From JBBWZH01 sp035544115 (GTDB taxonomy: Bacteria; Actinomycetota; Actinomycetes; Mycobacteriales; CADCTP01): DNA of 64,000 nucleotides. Each line of letters begins with the position of its first letter. Position 1 is the stretch's first letter. Both the position numbers and the translations under genes were made by a program. Below the pieces are notes generated by a model. That model had not been told where the DNA came from. It was given only the letters and a program-made list of their open reading frames with translations, and searched no databases. Of this stretch, positions 28,961 to 37,301 are shown one piece after another. The DNA lies in contig OY970235.1 in assembly GCA_963714145.1 (NCBI GenBank), positions 6,634,001 through 6,698,000 of the forward strand. Reading direction: 5' to 3'.

Positions 28961-29725
28961 GTGTACAAACACGTCGAAGAGGCGATCCACATGATGTGGC
29001 AGCGCTACGACGAACCATTGACATTAACCGACCTGGCCGGTGCGGCGCTATTGAGCAAGTTCCATTTCACCCGGGTATTCCGGGCGACCACCGGAACCTC
29101 ACCAGGTCGTTTCCTGGCCGCCGTACGATTCTATCGCGCCAAGCACCTGCTGGTGCGTACCTCGCTGAGCATCACCGAAATCTCCTACCGGGTGGGGTAC
29201 AACAGCCTCGGCACTTTCACCACCCGGTTCGCCAAGAGCGTCGGCCTGGCGCCAGGGCAGTACCGGCACCTCGCCCGGACCGGGATCGGCATGGTGCCGC
29301 CACCCCGGCGGTCAGACGACCCGACCCTGTGCGGCACTGTGCACGGCCGGCTGCACGTCCCGTGGACCGAACGCCGCGTCCGGGTGTACGCGGCGGTGTT
29401 CGGGAGCCCGATCCTGCAGGGCGTGCCGGTGTCGTGCGACGTCGTCGACTACGCCAACCACTACGTGCTCAACGCGGTGCCGCCCGGTGACTGGCACGTG
29501 TGCGCGGCCGCGGTGGAGGTCGACAACTTCCACACCCAGCCGTGGGACCGCAGGCCGGTGTTCTTCGCCGCCAGCGCGCCGGTCTCGGTACGCCCGGGTG
29601 TGACCAGCAAGGTGGACCTGGTGCTGCACCCGACCCGGCCGGTCGACACACCGATCCTGCTGGTGATCCCCGAGCTCGACAGCTGCCGGCCACCGGAGGA
29701 GATGGCGATGCGCCAAGCGCAATGA
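28961..29725 (+). CDS. AraC-family regulator with C-terminal sensor-like domain; contains TTA codon
   Basis: GTG 28961 follows AAGGAG by five bases and gives 254 residues. Residues about 1-100 are the AraC DNA-binding domain (LTLTDLAGAALLSKFHFTRVFRA and ITEISYRVGYNSLGTFTTRF). Unusually the DNA-binding domain is N-terminal, followed by about 140 residues containing HGRLHVPWTE and GVPVSCDVVDYANHYVLNAV. A paralogue with the same order lies at 62205-62978. Codon 22 (29024-29026) is TTA, the rare leucine codon read by bldA tRNA in actinomycetes, which would delay expression until development. It is a likely cluster-situated activator. Confidence 0.88.
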   Translation: MYKHVEEAIHMMWQRYDEPLTLTDLAGAALLSKFHFTRVFRATTGTSPGRFLAAVRFYRAKHLLVRTSLSITEISYRVGYNSLGTFTTRFAKSVGLAPGQYRHLARTGIGMVPPPRRSDDPTLCGTVHGRLHVPWTERRVRVYAAVFGSPILQGVPVSCDVVDYANHYVLNAVPPGDWHVCAAAVEVDNFHTQPWDRRPVFFAASAPVSVRPGVTSKVDLVLHPTRPVDTPILLVIPELDSCRPPEEMAMRQAQ

Positions 29726-29741
29726 GGCGGGACCGCCGGAC

Positions 29742-29784
29742 ACCGATGGCCCTCCCGGGGATTCCCCGCCGGAGGGCCATCGGT
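29742..29784. terminator. 14-bp hairpin between convergent genes
   Basis: ACCGATGGCCCTCC (29742-29755) pairs perfectly with GGAGGGCCATCGGT (29771-29784). The 15-base loop has further self-complementarity (CGGGG...CCCCG). It lies between the AraC gene (ends 29725) and the flavin reductase gene (ends 29793). Confidence 0.85.
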
Positions 29785-29792
29785 CGCTTGCC

Positions 29793-30323
29793 CTATCTGG
29801 GTACGGTCCGCGGGCCGCGGAAGCCGCCGCAGACGAACAGCAGCGGGTCCGGTGCCGTACCGCACTCGATGGCCAGCACGGAACCGAGGAAGATGGAGTG
29901 GTCGCCGCCGTCGTACACGGCGGCGAGCCGGCATTCCAGCCAAGCCACGGCGTCGGCGACGAGCCGGACGCCGGTGCGCCGGCCCGTCACCCAGTCGATG
30001 GCGGCGAACTCGCCCTCGCCGCGTGGCCGGGCGCCGTTGGCGAAGTGCCGGGCGATCCACTCCTGTTCGGCCGACAACACCGACACCGCGAAGGCGTCGT
30101 TGGTCAGGATGGCCTCGTGCATCGAACTGGCTCGCCGTACGCACACCAGGACCATCGGCGGCTGGAGCGACACGGACGTGAACGCGCTCACGGTCATCGC
30201 GCGCGGCACGTCCGGGCCGGTGGTCACCACCGTGACCCCGGTGGCGAACCTGCCCATCACACTGCGGAACCGCAGCAGGTCACGGACGTCACCAGCGTCC
30301 ACCGCCGGTCCCTGGTCACGCAT
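29793..30323 (-). CDS. Flavin reductase (E6-like)
   Basis: Starting at ATG 30323, four bases after the thioesterase stop, the protein has 176 residues of the flavin reductase-like FMN-binding split-barrel family: FRSVMGRFATGVTVVTTG, PRAMTVSAFTSVSLQPPMVLVCV, and the DHSIFLGSVLAIECG strand with HSIFLG. These enzymes use NADH/NADPH to make FADH2 or FMNH2 for two-component monooxygenases. Obvious clients are the HpaB-type hydroxylase at 21.7 kb and the two acyl-CoA-dehydrogenase-like flavoproteins at 51.0 and 54.4 kb. It is the last gene of the core operon. Confidence 0.9.
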   Translation of the reverse strand: MRDQGPAVDAGDVRDLLRFRSVMGRFATGVTVVTTGPDVPRAMTVSAFTSVSLQPPMVLVCVRRASSMHEAILTNDAFAVSVLSAEQEWIARHFANGARPRGEGEFAAIDWVTGRRTGVRLVADAVAWLECRLAAVYDGGDHSIFLGSVLAIECGTAPDPLLFVCGGFRGPRTVPR

Positions 30324-30327
30324 GACG

Positions 30328-30807
30328 TCAACTGTTCCGCACCGCGGCGAGCTGGTGCGTCCGCTGCCCGGGGGGCAGGCCGGCCAGGTACGGCACGAGC
30401 GCGTCGCGCAGCGCCGCCGGCACCTTGATCGGCCGGGCGTCGGCGCCCTGGCCGGTGATGCAGGCGACCCGCTGCCGGCCCCGGGCCACCAGGTCCTCCA
30501 CGCCGTCGCCACGGACCCGGACGTAGTCGAACCCGAACTCGATCTGCGTCTGCGTCAGGTCCACCAGCCGCATCCGGACGGACAGCTCGTCGAACAGCGC
30601 CAGTTCGGCCAGGAACTCGCACTCGACCTTGACGGTGAACAGGGTCAACTCCGCGCCGAAGTTCGCCAGCACCTCCGGGGCGTTGTCGATCAGGAACTTC
30701 TCCCGGCACTTGCCCTGCCAGCGCAGGTAGTTGACGAAGTAGACGTTCCCGACGACGGTCGTCTCCTCGAAGCCGACCAGCTGCCGCAGCTCGTAGTACG
30801 GGGTCAT
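30328..30807 (-). CDS. Enediyne thioesterase (E10 / TEBC)
   Basis: The 159-residue protein is a hot-dog-fold acyl-CoA thioesterase with the enediyne-specific opening YYELRQLVGFEETTVVGNVY followed by FVNYLRWQGKCREKFL. Its ATG (30807) shares a base with the UnbU stop (TGATG), so it is translationally coupled. In C-1027, neocarzinostatin and calicheamicin systems the homologues release the polyene from PKSE. The length equals that of known E10 enzymes. Confidence 0.94.
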   Translation of the reverse strand: MTPYYELRQLVGFEETTVVGNVYFVNYLRWQGKCREKFLIDNAPEVLANFGAELTLFTVKVECEFLAELALFDELSVRMRLVDLTQTQIEFGFDYVRVRGDGVEDLVARGRQRVACITGQGADARPIKVPAALRDALVPYLAGLPPGQRTHQLAAVRNS

Positions 30808-31805
30808 CACGACGTCGCCCCGTTGCTCAGGATGCTCTCCCGCAGCGCCGCGGCCCGCTGCACCCGCCGCTGGCCGTGGTAGTGCACGACCCACCAGCCC
30901 AGACCACGGGACAGGCAGACCAGCGCGGTCGCGAAGAACATGGTGTACACCACGTCGAAGACCATCAGGACGCCGTACACGGTCGCCACGGACGCACCGA
31001 ACATGAACTGGTTGCGCCCCTTCACGGGGGTCGTACCCGGGTCGGTGATCATGTAGTTGGTGAACAGCACGAACGCGACGCCGGTCATCACACCCAGCGC
31101 GCCGTAGAGCGACACGTCCCAGATCCAGTTGCGCACGAACGCCTGGATGGCGAAGCCGCCGAGCCAGCCGACGATCAACAGGACCCGCTTGGTCAGCAGG
31201 CCGTTGATGGTCGTGCCGGCGGTGATGATGATGATCGGGATCATCACCCGCCAGTATGTGTTGGCGTTCTCGGTGAACTCGTACGGCGGCGCGAGGCTGA
31301 CCCAGCTGGAGAACACCACCAGCGTGACGGAGATGCCGAAGTTCGACGGGTTCATGTAGTGCCGGGTCCGGCCCGCGATCGGCGCCTGCAGCACGTACTT
31401 GGCGCCGACGCCGGCGACCACGCCGAACGCGATCGGCCAGTACTGGTTGTTGGCGTACAGCAGCATGTTCACCGCGATCGCGGTGATGTGCGACGGCAGC
31501 AGGAACTCGTACAGCCCGCGGCCGCCCCGGCCGGCGTACCGCGGGGCCCGGCGGTGGGCCCACGCGGTGAGCGTCTCGAGCACGAGCTCGGCGGTGTAGC
31601 CGGTGAGCACGCTGAGGATCGGCCAGAGCCACGGCTGTTCGAACCCGAGCAGGGTGTAGCCGAAGATGTTGAACACCGAGATCGAGATGGCGAAGTTGCG
31701 CAGCGCCAGGTAGCGCACGTCCGGCGCGGGTTTCGCCGGCGCCGGGGGCTGCACCGGCACCGGTGCGAGGGTGGTCCGCGGCGGCTGCTGGACGGTGGCG
31801 GTCAT
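30807..31805 (-). CDS. unbU: Enediyne core membrane protein UnbU (E5)
   Basis: ATG 31805 overlaps the unbV stop by four bases (ATGA) and gives 332 residues. A Pro-rich N-terminus (about 1-35) precedes roughly eight membrane segments, e.g. NFAISISVFNIFGYTLLGF, VMIPIIIITAGTTINGLL and ALGVMTGVAFVLFTNYMITD. The MNPSNFGIS and NYMITDPGTTP motifs relate it to RnfD/NqrB-like flavin-binding subunits, as known for UnbU/SgcE5. It is one of the universal enediyne genes. Its role is unproven; electron transfer for core formation has been suggested from the family resemblance. Confidence 0.94.
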   Translation of the reverse strand: MTATVQQPPRTTLAPVPVQPPAPAKPAPDVRYLALRNFAISISVFNIFGYTLLGFEQPWLWPILSVLTGYTAELVLETLTAWAHRRAPRYAGRGGRGLYEFLLPSHITAIAVNMLLYANNQYWPIAFGVVAGVGAKYVLQAPIAGRTRHYMNPSNFGISVTLVVFSSWVSLAPPYEFTENANTYWRVMIPIIIITAGTTINGLLTKRVLLIVGWLGGFAIQAFVRNWIWDVSLYGALGVMTGVAFVLFTNYMITDPGTTPVKGRNQFMFGASVATVYGVLMVFDVVYTMFFATALVCLSRGLGWWVVHYHGQRRVQRAAALRESILSNGATS

Positions 31806-33781
31806 CGGTCCGGGACCTCCTGGACGGTGCTCGACAGCACGAGGGAATGGGTGCCCGGCGTGAGCTCCACGGTCTGGTTGCGCGCCTGGCCGCCGGCGTC
31901 CCGCCAGGTCAGCCGCGCCTGGACCGGTCCGGTGCGCTCGCCGAGGCCGAAGCGGACCTCGAAGCTGCGGAAGCCGCTGTGCCCACCGCCGCCGTCCAAA
32001 TGGGACAGCTGGGTACGGCCGTCGGGGGTGGTGATGCCGACGGTGGCGCCGTACGCGGGCGAACCGATCCCGGACAGCCCGGACGCGGTGCCGCCGTTGA
32101 CCGCCGGCTGGTACAGCCGCAGGCTCAGGAACCGGCCCCGGTCCGGCGACTCGTTGACGTAGAAGGACGATGGCGCCCACTGCCGGGCGACGGCGAAGTC
32201 CAGCCCGCCGGTGCCGGTCGTGTCACCGGTCGCCACCGCCCGCGACGGCACCTGCGCGCCCAGCCCGAGCTGCTGGGAGATGTTGACGTACCGGCCGTCC
32301 GGCCCCTTGGCGTAGAAGGCCAACACGTCGTCACCGGACAGGTTGTCGCCCTCCTTCATGTTCGGCCACATGTTGGGGTTGCTCATCAGGACGTCGTTGA
32401 CGATCGCGAGCTCCTGCAGCCAGTTCCACCGGTTGCGGTGGCCCTTGATGAAGCCGTCCGACTGGACCACGGCCAGGTCGCCGTTGTTGAGGAAGTCGCC
32501 GAACTTGAGGTCCCAGCACCACCCGGTCCACGCGAGGCCGTAGTCCTCCGCGCGCTGGGTGAACGGCGCGTCGCCGTTGGACAGCCGCTGGCGCATGTCG
32601 GCGTTGTCGCGGGCCTGGTTCTCCCACAGGAAGTTGCTCTCCTGCAGGCCCCACGCGGCGGTGATGTTGCTGACCATGATGTCGAAGCGGCCCTTGGCGC
32701 CAGGGTCGGCGAAGTCGACCCCCATGCCCTTGAAGGAGTCGTGCCCCAGCACGAACGACTTCGGGGTGATCGGCGACCGCGACCCGATCGCCTCCTCGAA
32801 CCTGATCCGCCCGGGGGTGGACCGGTTGTGCAGCAGGTGGTCGTGACCGAAGTCGTTGCCGACGTACAGCTCGGTCAGCCCGTCGCCGTCCAGGTCGGCG
32901 CCGGACACGGCGAGGGTCCAGCCGGTACCCGCCTCGTACGGGATCGCCTGCGGCTCCGGCACGTACGAGGCGGTCGGCTCCGGGCCGGACGTGGCCGCGT
33001 ACCACCGCAGGACGTGCCCGCCGCCGCCGTTGCTGGCGCTGGACATCGACAGGTTCATCTGGACGTTCTTCAGGCCGCCCGGGTCGAGCACGTCCGAGTC
33101 GGGGAAGTAGTTGCCGACGAAGATGTCCGGCCGCCCGTCGCCGTCGTAGTCGCCCACGTGCACCGCGTCGGTGATCCACTTCTGACCGTGGTACCGGCCG
33201 TCCACCGACTCGTTGGCGGCCAGCTCCTGCCGCCGGTAGGCGTCGTTGCCCACCGTGGTGGCGTCCGACCTGGCCAGGAACAGGATCGGGGTGCGGCCCC
33301 AGTAGCTGACCATCAGGTCCATCCGGCCGTCCATGTTGTAGTCGCCGGGGGTGCAGCCGGTCGGCGCCATCGTCGAGTCGTACGGCAGCGGCGCCGGGTC
33401 CAGCACGAACGGGGCGAACCGGTCCTGCCGCGGCGCTGTCGGCGCGTACGTGACGATCACGTCGTCGGTCCGCGGGTCCACCAGGCACAGCGAGTCGGCG
33501 CGGCCGTGGCCGGTGAGGTCGTTGATCGCCACCGACGCGCCGACCGCGGAGATCCACGCCACGATGTGCTGGTAGCCCGGGTTCACCTGGCGCAGGGTCT
33601 TCATCGGCTTGTCGTTGTAGCCGTCCGGCAGCGGAATGGGCAGTTCCCGGAACTTGTACGGCCTGGCGGCCTCGTCCGCGCCACCCACCGCCACCGCGCG
33701 CTGCCCGGCCACGTAGAGCCCCAGAAGGGTGAGGATGCCGGCGAGGATGGGCACCGATTTCCGGGCACGGTCAGCTGGCAT
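31802..33781 (-). CDS. unbV: Enediyne core protein UnbV (E4), FG-GAP/VCBS and ASPIC-UnbV domains
   Basis: ATG 33781 lies eight bases after AAGGAG and gives 659 residues. An N-terminal hydrophobic anchor (ILAGILTLLGLYVAGQ) is followed by FG-GAP-type calcium-binding repeats, seen as DLTGHGRADSLCLVD, DYNMDGRMDLMVSYWG, DYDGDGRPDIFVGNYF and DLDGDGLTELYVGNDF. The C-terminal ~100 residues are the ASPIC/UnbV domain (GATVGITTPDGRTQLSHLDGG). UnbV is universal in enediyne clusters; the anchor and Ca-binding repeats predict an exported, membrane-tethered protein. It is coupled to unbU. Confidence 0.95.
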   Translation of the reverse strand: MPADRARKSVPILAGILTLLGLYVAGQRAVAVGGADEAARPYKFRELPIPLPDGYNDKPMKTLRQVNPGYQHIVAWISAVGASVAINDLTGHGRADSLCLVDPRTDDVIVTYAPTAPRQDRFAPFVLDPAPLPYDSTMAPTGCTPGDYNMDGRMDLMVSYWGRTPILFLARSDATTVGNDAYRRQELAANESVDGRYHGQKWITDAVHVGDYDGDGRPDIFVGNYFPDSDVLDPGGLKNVQMNLSMSSASNGGGGHVLRWYAATSGPEPTASYVPEPQAIPYEAGTGWTLAVSGADLDGDGLTELYVGNDFGHDHLLHNRSTPGRIRFEEAIGSRSPITPKSFVLGHDSFKGMGVDFADPGAKGRFDIMVSNITAAWGLQESNFLWENQARDNADMRQRLSNGDAPFTQRAEDYGLAWTGWCWDLKFGDFLNNGDLAVVQSDGFIKGHRNRWNWLQELAIVNDVLMSNPNMWPNMKEGDNLSGDDVLAFYAKGPDGRYVNISQQLGLGAQVPSRAVATGDTTGTGGLDFAVARQWAPSSFYVNESPDRGRFLSLRLYQPAVNGGTASGLSGIGSPAYGATVGITTPDGRTQLSHLDGGGGHSGFRSFEVRFGLGERTGPVQARLTWRDAGGQARNQTVELTPGTHSLVLSSTVQEVPDR

Positions 33782-33885
33782 GGTCGCTCCTTGCGAATCA
33801 CAACGATGTCGGCGGTCGGCGACGGGAACCGTCAGCACGGACCGCCGGGAAAAGGCCGGCGAGTTCGGTTACCGGAGACCCGGTG

Positions 33886-34716
33886 TCACGCCTGCGGAAG
33901 TCGCGCCGTGGTGAGCACGTAGTCGTGGTCGATCGCGGTCATCATCTGGTCGAGGATCTCGCCGGCCTGCGGGCCCAGCTCGGCCACCAGCGCGCTGTAG
34001 TGCTGCCGGGCGCCCGCCGCGATCCGCTCGCCGGTCAGCCGGGTGTGCGCGGTGATGTCGAGGATCTCGATGTCGGTGAAGCCGGCGTCCCGCAGCCACT
34101 GCCGGTACTGCTCCCGGGTGGGCAGCTCGGCCATCTCCATGGCGTCGAGCATGTCGGCACGGGCTTCGGTGGTGTCGGTGAGCTGCCGGTCGGGTGTCAG
34201 GACGTCGGTGAACAGCAGCCGGCCGGCCGGCTTGAGCACGCGCGCGATCGCCTTCAGGCCCTGCTGCCGGTCGATGTTGATGAACGACTCCACCACCCAC
34301 GCGGCGTCGAAGGAGTCGTCCGGGTACGGCATGTCCAGCACGTCGATCAGCTCGATGGACACCAGGCCGTCCAGGCCCCGCTCGCGGGCCCGGTCCCGGA
34401 ACCCGTCGACATGCGTGCGGCTGATCGTCAGGCCGACCACCGTGGCCCTGGTCTCCTCGGCCAGCTGGAACGCGGGCGCGCCGACACCGCAGCCGACGTC
34501 CAGCACCCGCTGGCCGGCGGACACGCGCAGGTGCTCGATCATGACGTGGTTCATCCGCCACTGCGCGGTCTCGTTGGACGAGGTGTCGTCGTCGGACTCC
34601 CAGTAGCCGGCGTGGTAGTTGTCGCCCCAGACGGTGGTGAGGATCCGGCCGACGACATCGTTGAACCTGGCGACGTCAGACTCGGTCAGGTCGGCCGGAG
34701 CTTGGTCCGTGGTCAT
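33886..34716 (-). CDS. SAM-dependent methyltransferase (UbiE/sterol-type)
   Basis: ATG 34716, five bases after GGAGGAGA, gives 276 residues. Class I motifs are complete: VLDVGCGVGAPAFQLAEE near residue 65, VVGLTISRTHVDGF (motif II with the TIS signature of C/O-methyltransferases for terpenoid, sugar and polyketide substrates), MPYPDDSFDAAWVVES, and LKPAGRLLFTDV. It is the first gene of the core operon. The gap to unbV is 104 bp, so an internal promoter is possible. Substrate unknown. Confidence 0.87.
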   Translation of the reverse strand: MTTDQAPADLTESDVARFNDVVGRILTTVWGDNYHAGYWESDDDTSSNETAQWRMNHVMIEHLRVSAGQRVLDVGCGVGAPAFQLAEETRATVVGLTISRTHVDGFRDRARERGLDGLVSIELIDVLDMPYPDDSFDAAWVVESFINIDRQQGLKAIARVLKPAGRLLFTDVLTPDRQLTDTTEARADMLDAMEMAELPTREQYRQWLRDAGFTDIEILDITAHTRLTGERIAAGARQHYSALVAELGPQAGEILDQMMTAIDHDYVLTTARLPQA

Positions 34717-34933
34717 GTCTCCTCCAGCTGTCGTCGTCTCCCGACCCATGCTGGCAGCGCCGACACGCCCGACCACCTTCGAGAGTGCTGCCCACGACCG
34801 GGTCCGACCCGACCCGCCCGATCCACCCTTTCGGACTAATCCGAGATCGGGCCCCGGCGGCTGTTGAATCGGCGCCGGCTGGCACGTCGTGTTGGTAGCC
34901 CCACCCTTCACAGCCGAAACCGGAGGACTCAGG

Positions 34934-36526
34934 GTGACTACCGAAGAAGCCCCGCCCAGGGCCGGCGAGCGGGAGTGGGCCGGCCTCGCGGCGCTGTCCC
35001 TAGCCACACTGATGATTACGTTCGACATGTTCGTGCTGCTCCTGGCGCTGCCCAAGATCACCACCGAGCTCCGGCCCAGCACCGTCGAGCAGTTGTGGAT
35101 CCTGGACATCTACGGCTTTCTCGTCGGCGGCTTCCTGATCACGATGGGCACGCTCGGTGATCGGATCGGCCGGCGGAAGCTGCTGATGATCGGCGCCGCC
35201 TGCTTTGCCGTCGCCTCGCTGCTGTGCGCGTTCGCGCCGACCACCGGCCTGCTCATCGCCGGCCGGGCACTGCTGGGCATCGCCGGCTCGACCCTGGCGC
35301 CGTCCACCCTGGCGCTGATCACCAACATGTTCCGCGACCCCAGGCAGATGGGGTTCGCGATCGGCATCTGGGCCGGCGGGTTCACAATCGGCTCGATCCT
35401 CGGCCCGGTGATCGGCGGCGTGCTGCTCGAGTATTTCTGGTGGGGCTCGGTGTTCCTGCTCGCGGTGCCGGTGATGGCGCTGCTGCTGGTCGTCGTCCCC
35501 ATCGCGGTGCCCGAGTTCAAGAACCCGGACGCCGGCAAGCTCGACCTGGTCAGCGCGGTGCTGTCGGTGCTGGCCATGATCGCGTTCATCTACGGCCTCA
35601 AGGAGGTCGCCCGGCACGGCTGGCAGGCGGCGCCGGTCGTCGTCGGCGGCGTCGGCATCGCGCTGGCCGTGGTGTTCGTCCGGCGGCAGCTGCACCTGAC
35701 CGAGCCGTTCATGGACCTGCGCCTGTTCCACAACCGGTCGTTCAGCACGATGCTGGTCGGCCTGGTGCTCTACGCCCTCATCGGCGGGTCGAGCATGTTC
35801 TACATCACCCAGTTCCTGCAGTCCGTGTCCGGGATGACGCCGTTGGCGGCCGCGTTCTGCCTGCTCCCGGGCATGGTGGTGGCCACTGCCAGCGCCACCG
35901 TTTCGCCCAAGCTCGGCGAGAAGTTCCGGCCCGCGTACCTGATCGCGGGCGGCATCGCCGGCATCATCATCCCGTTCGTCATGTTCTCCCGGCTGGACGT
36001 GGACTCGAGCCCGGCAGTGCTGATCGTCGGTTTCGCGATCATGGGCCTGTGCGAAGGCCCGCTGCTGACCCTGGGCACGAACCTGGTCGTCGGGTCGGCG
36101 CCGCCGGAGAAGGCGGGGACGTCCTCGTCGATGACGCAGGTCGCCAACGAGGCGGGGTCCTCGCTGGGGGTGGCCGTGATGGGCAGCATCGGCGCCGCCG
36201 TGTACGTCGCCCAACTGAGCGACACCGCCCCGGCCGGGGTGCGCGCCGACGTGCTGGACTCCGCGCGGGAGAACGTGGCGAGTGCGCTGACCGTGGCGTC
36301 CGGGCTGCCCGGGCAGCTGGGCGGCCAGCTGTCGGCCGCGGCCAAGGCCGCCTTCGTCAGCGGCATGAACGTGTTCGCTATGGTCTGCGTCGCGATCTTG
36401 GTCGTCGCCTCGATCGTGATCGGCGTGCTGCTGCGGCACGTACCGCCGACGGGCGCCGGGGAACCCGGCGCCGGCGAGGCAGCAGATCCGAGTGCGGACG
36501 CGGCGGGCGCCCGGCCGGCGACCTGA
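34934..36526 (+). CDS. MFS drug exporter, DHA2 (14-TM) type
   Basis: GTG 34934 follows GGAGG and gives 530 residues with about 14 hydrophobic segments. Motif A reads GTLGDRIGRRKLL and motif C-like glycine-rich segments are present (GRALLGIAGSTLAPSTLALI). This is the family of SgcB-type exporters used for self-resistance in enediyne producers. A second, more distant DHA2-like exporter is at 40086-41660. The C-terminal tail is hydrophilic (PPTGAGEPGAGEAADPS). It is divergent from the core operon. Confidence 0.9.
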   Translation: MTTEEAPPRAGEREWAGLAALSLATLMITFDMFVLLLALPKITTELRPSTVEQLWILDIYGFLVGGFLITMGTLGDRIGRRKLLMIGAACFAVASLLCAFAPTTGLLIAGRALLGIAGSTLAPSTLALITNMFRDPRQMGFAIGIWAGGFTIGSILGPVIGGVLLEYFWWGSVFLLAVPVMALLLVVVPIAVPEFKNPDAGKLDLVSAVLSVLAMIAFIYGLKEVARHGWQAAPVVVGGVGIALAVVFVRRQLHLTEPFMDLRLFHNRSFSTMLVGLVLYALIGGSSMFYITQFLQSVSGMTPLAAAFCLLPGMVVATASATVSPKLGEKFRPAYLIAGGIAGIIIPFVMFSRLDVDSSPAVLIVGFAIMGLCEGPLLTLGTNLVVGSAPPEKAGTSSSMTQVANEAGSSLGVAVMGSIGAAVYVAQLSDTAPAGVRADVLDSARENVASALTVASGLPGQLGGQLSAAAKAAFVSGMNVFAMVCVAILVVASIVIGVLLRHVPPTGAGEPGAGEAADPSADAAGARPAT

Positions 36527-36604
36527 CCGCGGCCAACCCCCACTGTTGGCGGTCCGGCGGTCAGCGATCCGCCGGACCGGAGAAGAAGAACCAGGGAGGA
36601 AGTT

Positions 36605-37159
36605 ATGCGAAAGCTCGCTCTGTTCATGCAGTCGACCCTCAACGGCTACGGCTCCGACCCCGGGGACGAGATGTTCTGGGCGAAGATCAGCGACCAGACC
36701 TGGGAGACCACCAACCACCTCCAGGACACCTGTGACGCCGTGCTGATGGGCCGGAAGATGTACCAGGACTTCCTGGGCTTCTGGCCGGCGGCGGCCAAGG
36801 ACGAGTCGGATTCGCAGGTCGCCCGGCACGCCCGCTGGCAGTTCGACATCCCCAAGTACGTCCTGTCGACCACGCTGACCGAGCCGGACCCGGCGTGGCC
36901 GAACACCACGATCCTGGGCAGCGTCGACGACGTCAAAGCGGTCAAGGAGCAGTCCGGGCAGGACATCCTGATCGCCGGTGGGATCGGGATCACGAACACC
37001 CTCGCGACCGCGGGGCTGATCGACGACTACTACCTCCACCTCAACCCGGCGACCATCGCCGCGGGGACGGTCCTGCTCGATGCCCGCCTCGACCTGGAAC
37101 TGGTCGGCGTGAAGCAGCTCGACTCCGGTGTCCTGGCCGCGCACTACCGCCCGGCCTGA
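36605..37159 (+). CDS. Dihydrofolate reductase-like / RibD C-terminal domain protein
   Basis: The 184-residue protein (ATG 36605, after GGGAGGAAG) shows the RibD-C/DHFR fold: MRKLALFMQSTLNGYG, DAVLMGRKMYQDFLGFWP, KYVLSTTLTEPDPAW and ILIAGGIGITNTLATAGLIDDYYLHLNP. Family members are NADPH-dependent reductases. It follows the exporter by 78 bp and ends before a strong terminator. Whether it reduces a biosynthetic intermediate or is a housekeeping-like passenger is not clear. Confidence 0.82.
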   Translation: MRKLALFMQSTLNGYGSDPGDEMFWAKISDQTWETTNHLQDTCDAVLMGRKMYQDFLGFWPAAAKDESDSQVARHARWQFDIPKYVLSTTLTEPDPAWPNTTILGSVDDVKAVKEQSGQDILIAGGIGITNTLATAGLIDDYYLHLNPATIAAGTVLLDARLDLELVGVKQLDSGVLAAHYRPA

Positions 37160-37171
37160 CGCATCTCCGCA

Positions 37172-37210
37172 CCGCCCGGCCCGGTCGTCCTCGCTGGGCC
37201 GGGCGGTTTT
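37172..37210 (+). terminator. Rho-independent terminator with T-tract
   Basis: CCGCCCGGCCC (37172-37182) pairs with GGGCCGGGCGG (37196-37206) around a 13-base loop and is followed directly by TTTT. It lies 13 bp after the reductase stop and is the only hairpin in the window I found with a real T-tract, ending the exporter-reductase unit. Confidence 0.9.
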
Positions 37211-37301
37211 CGCACGCCAGAAGGGGCGGGTGCGCCCCGGAACACCGCAGAGTTGTCGGCAAGCCACTTCTCGCGCGGGGCGGTCAGGAGGACATACCGG
37301 A

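Noticed and set aside
36605..37159. Trimethoprim-type folate DHFR resistance gene
   Set aside because: The sequence fits the RibD C-terminal branch rather than classical FolA, so antifolate resistance is not supported.
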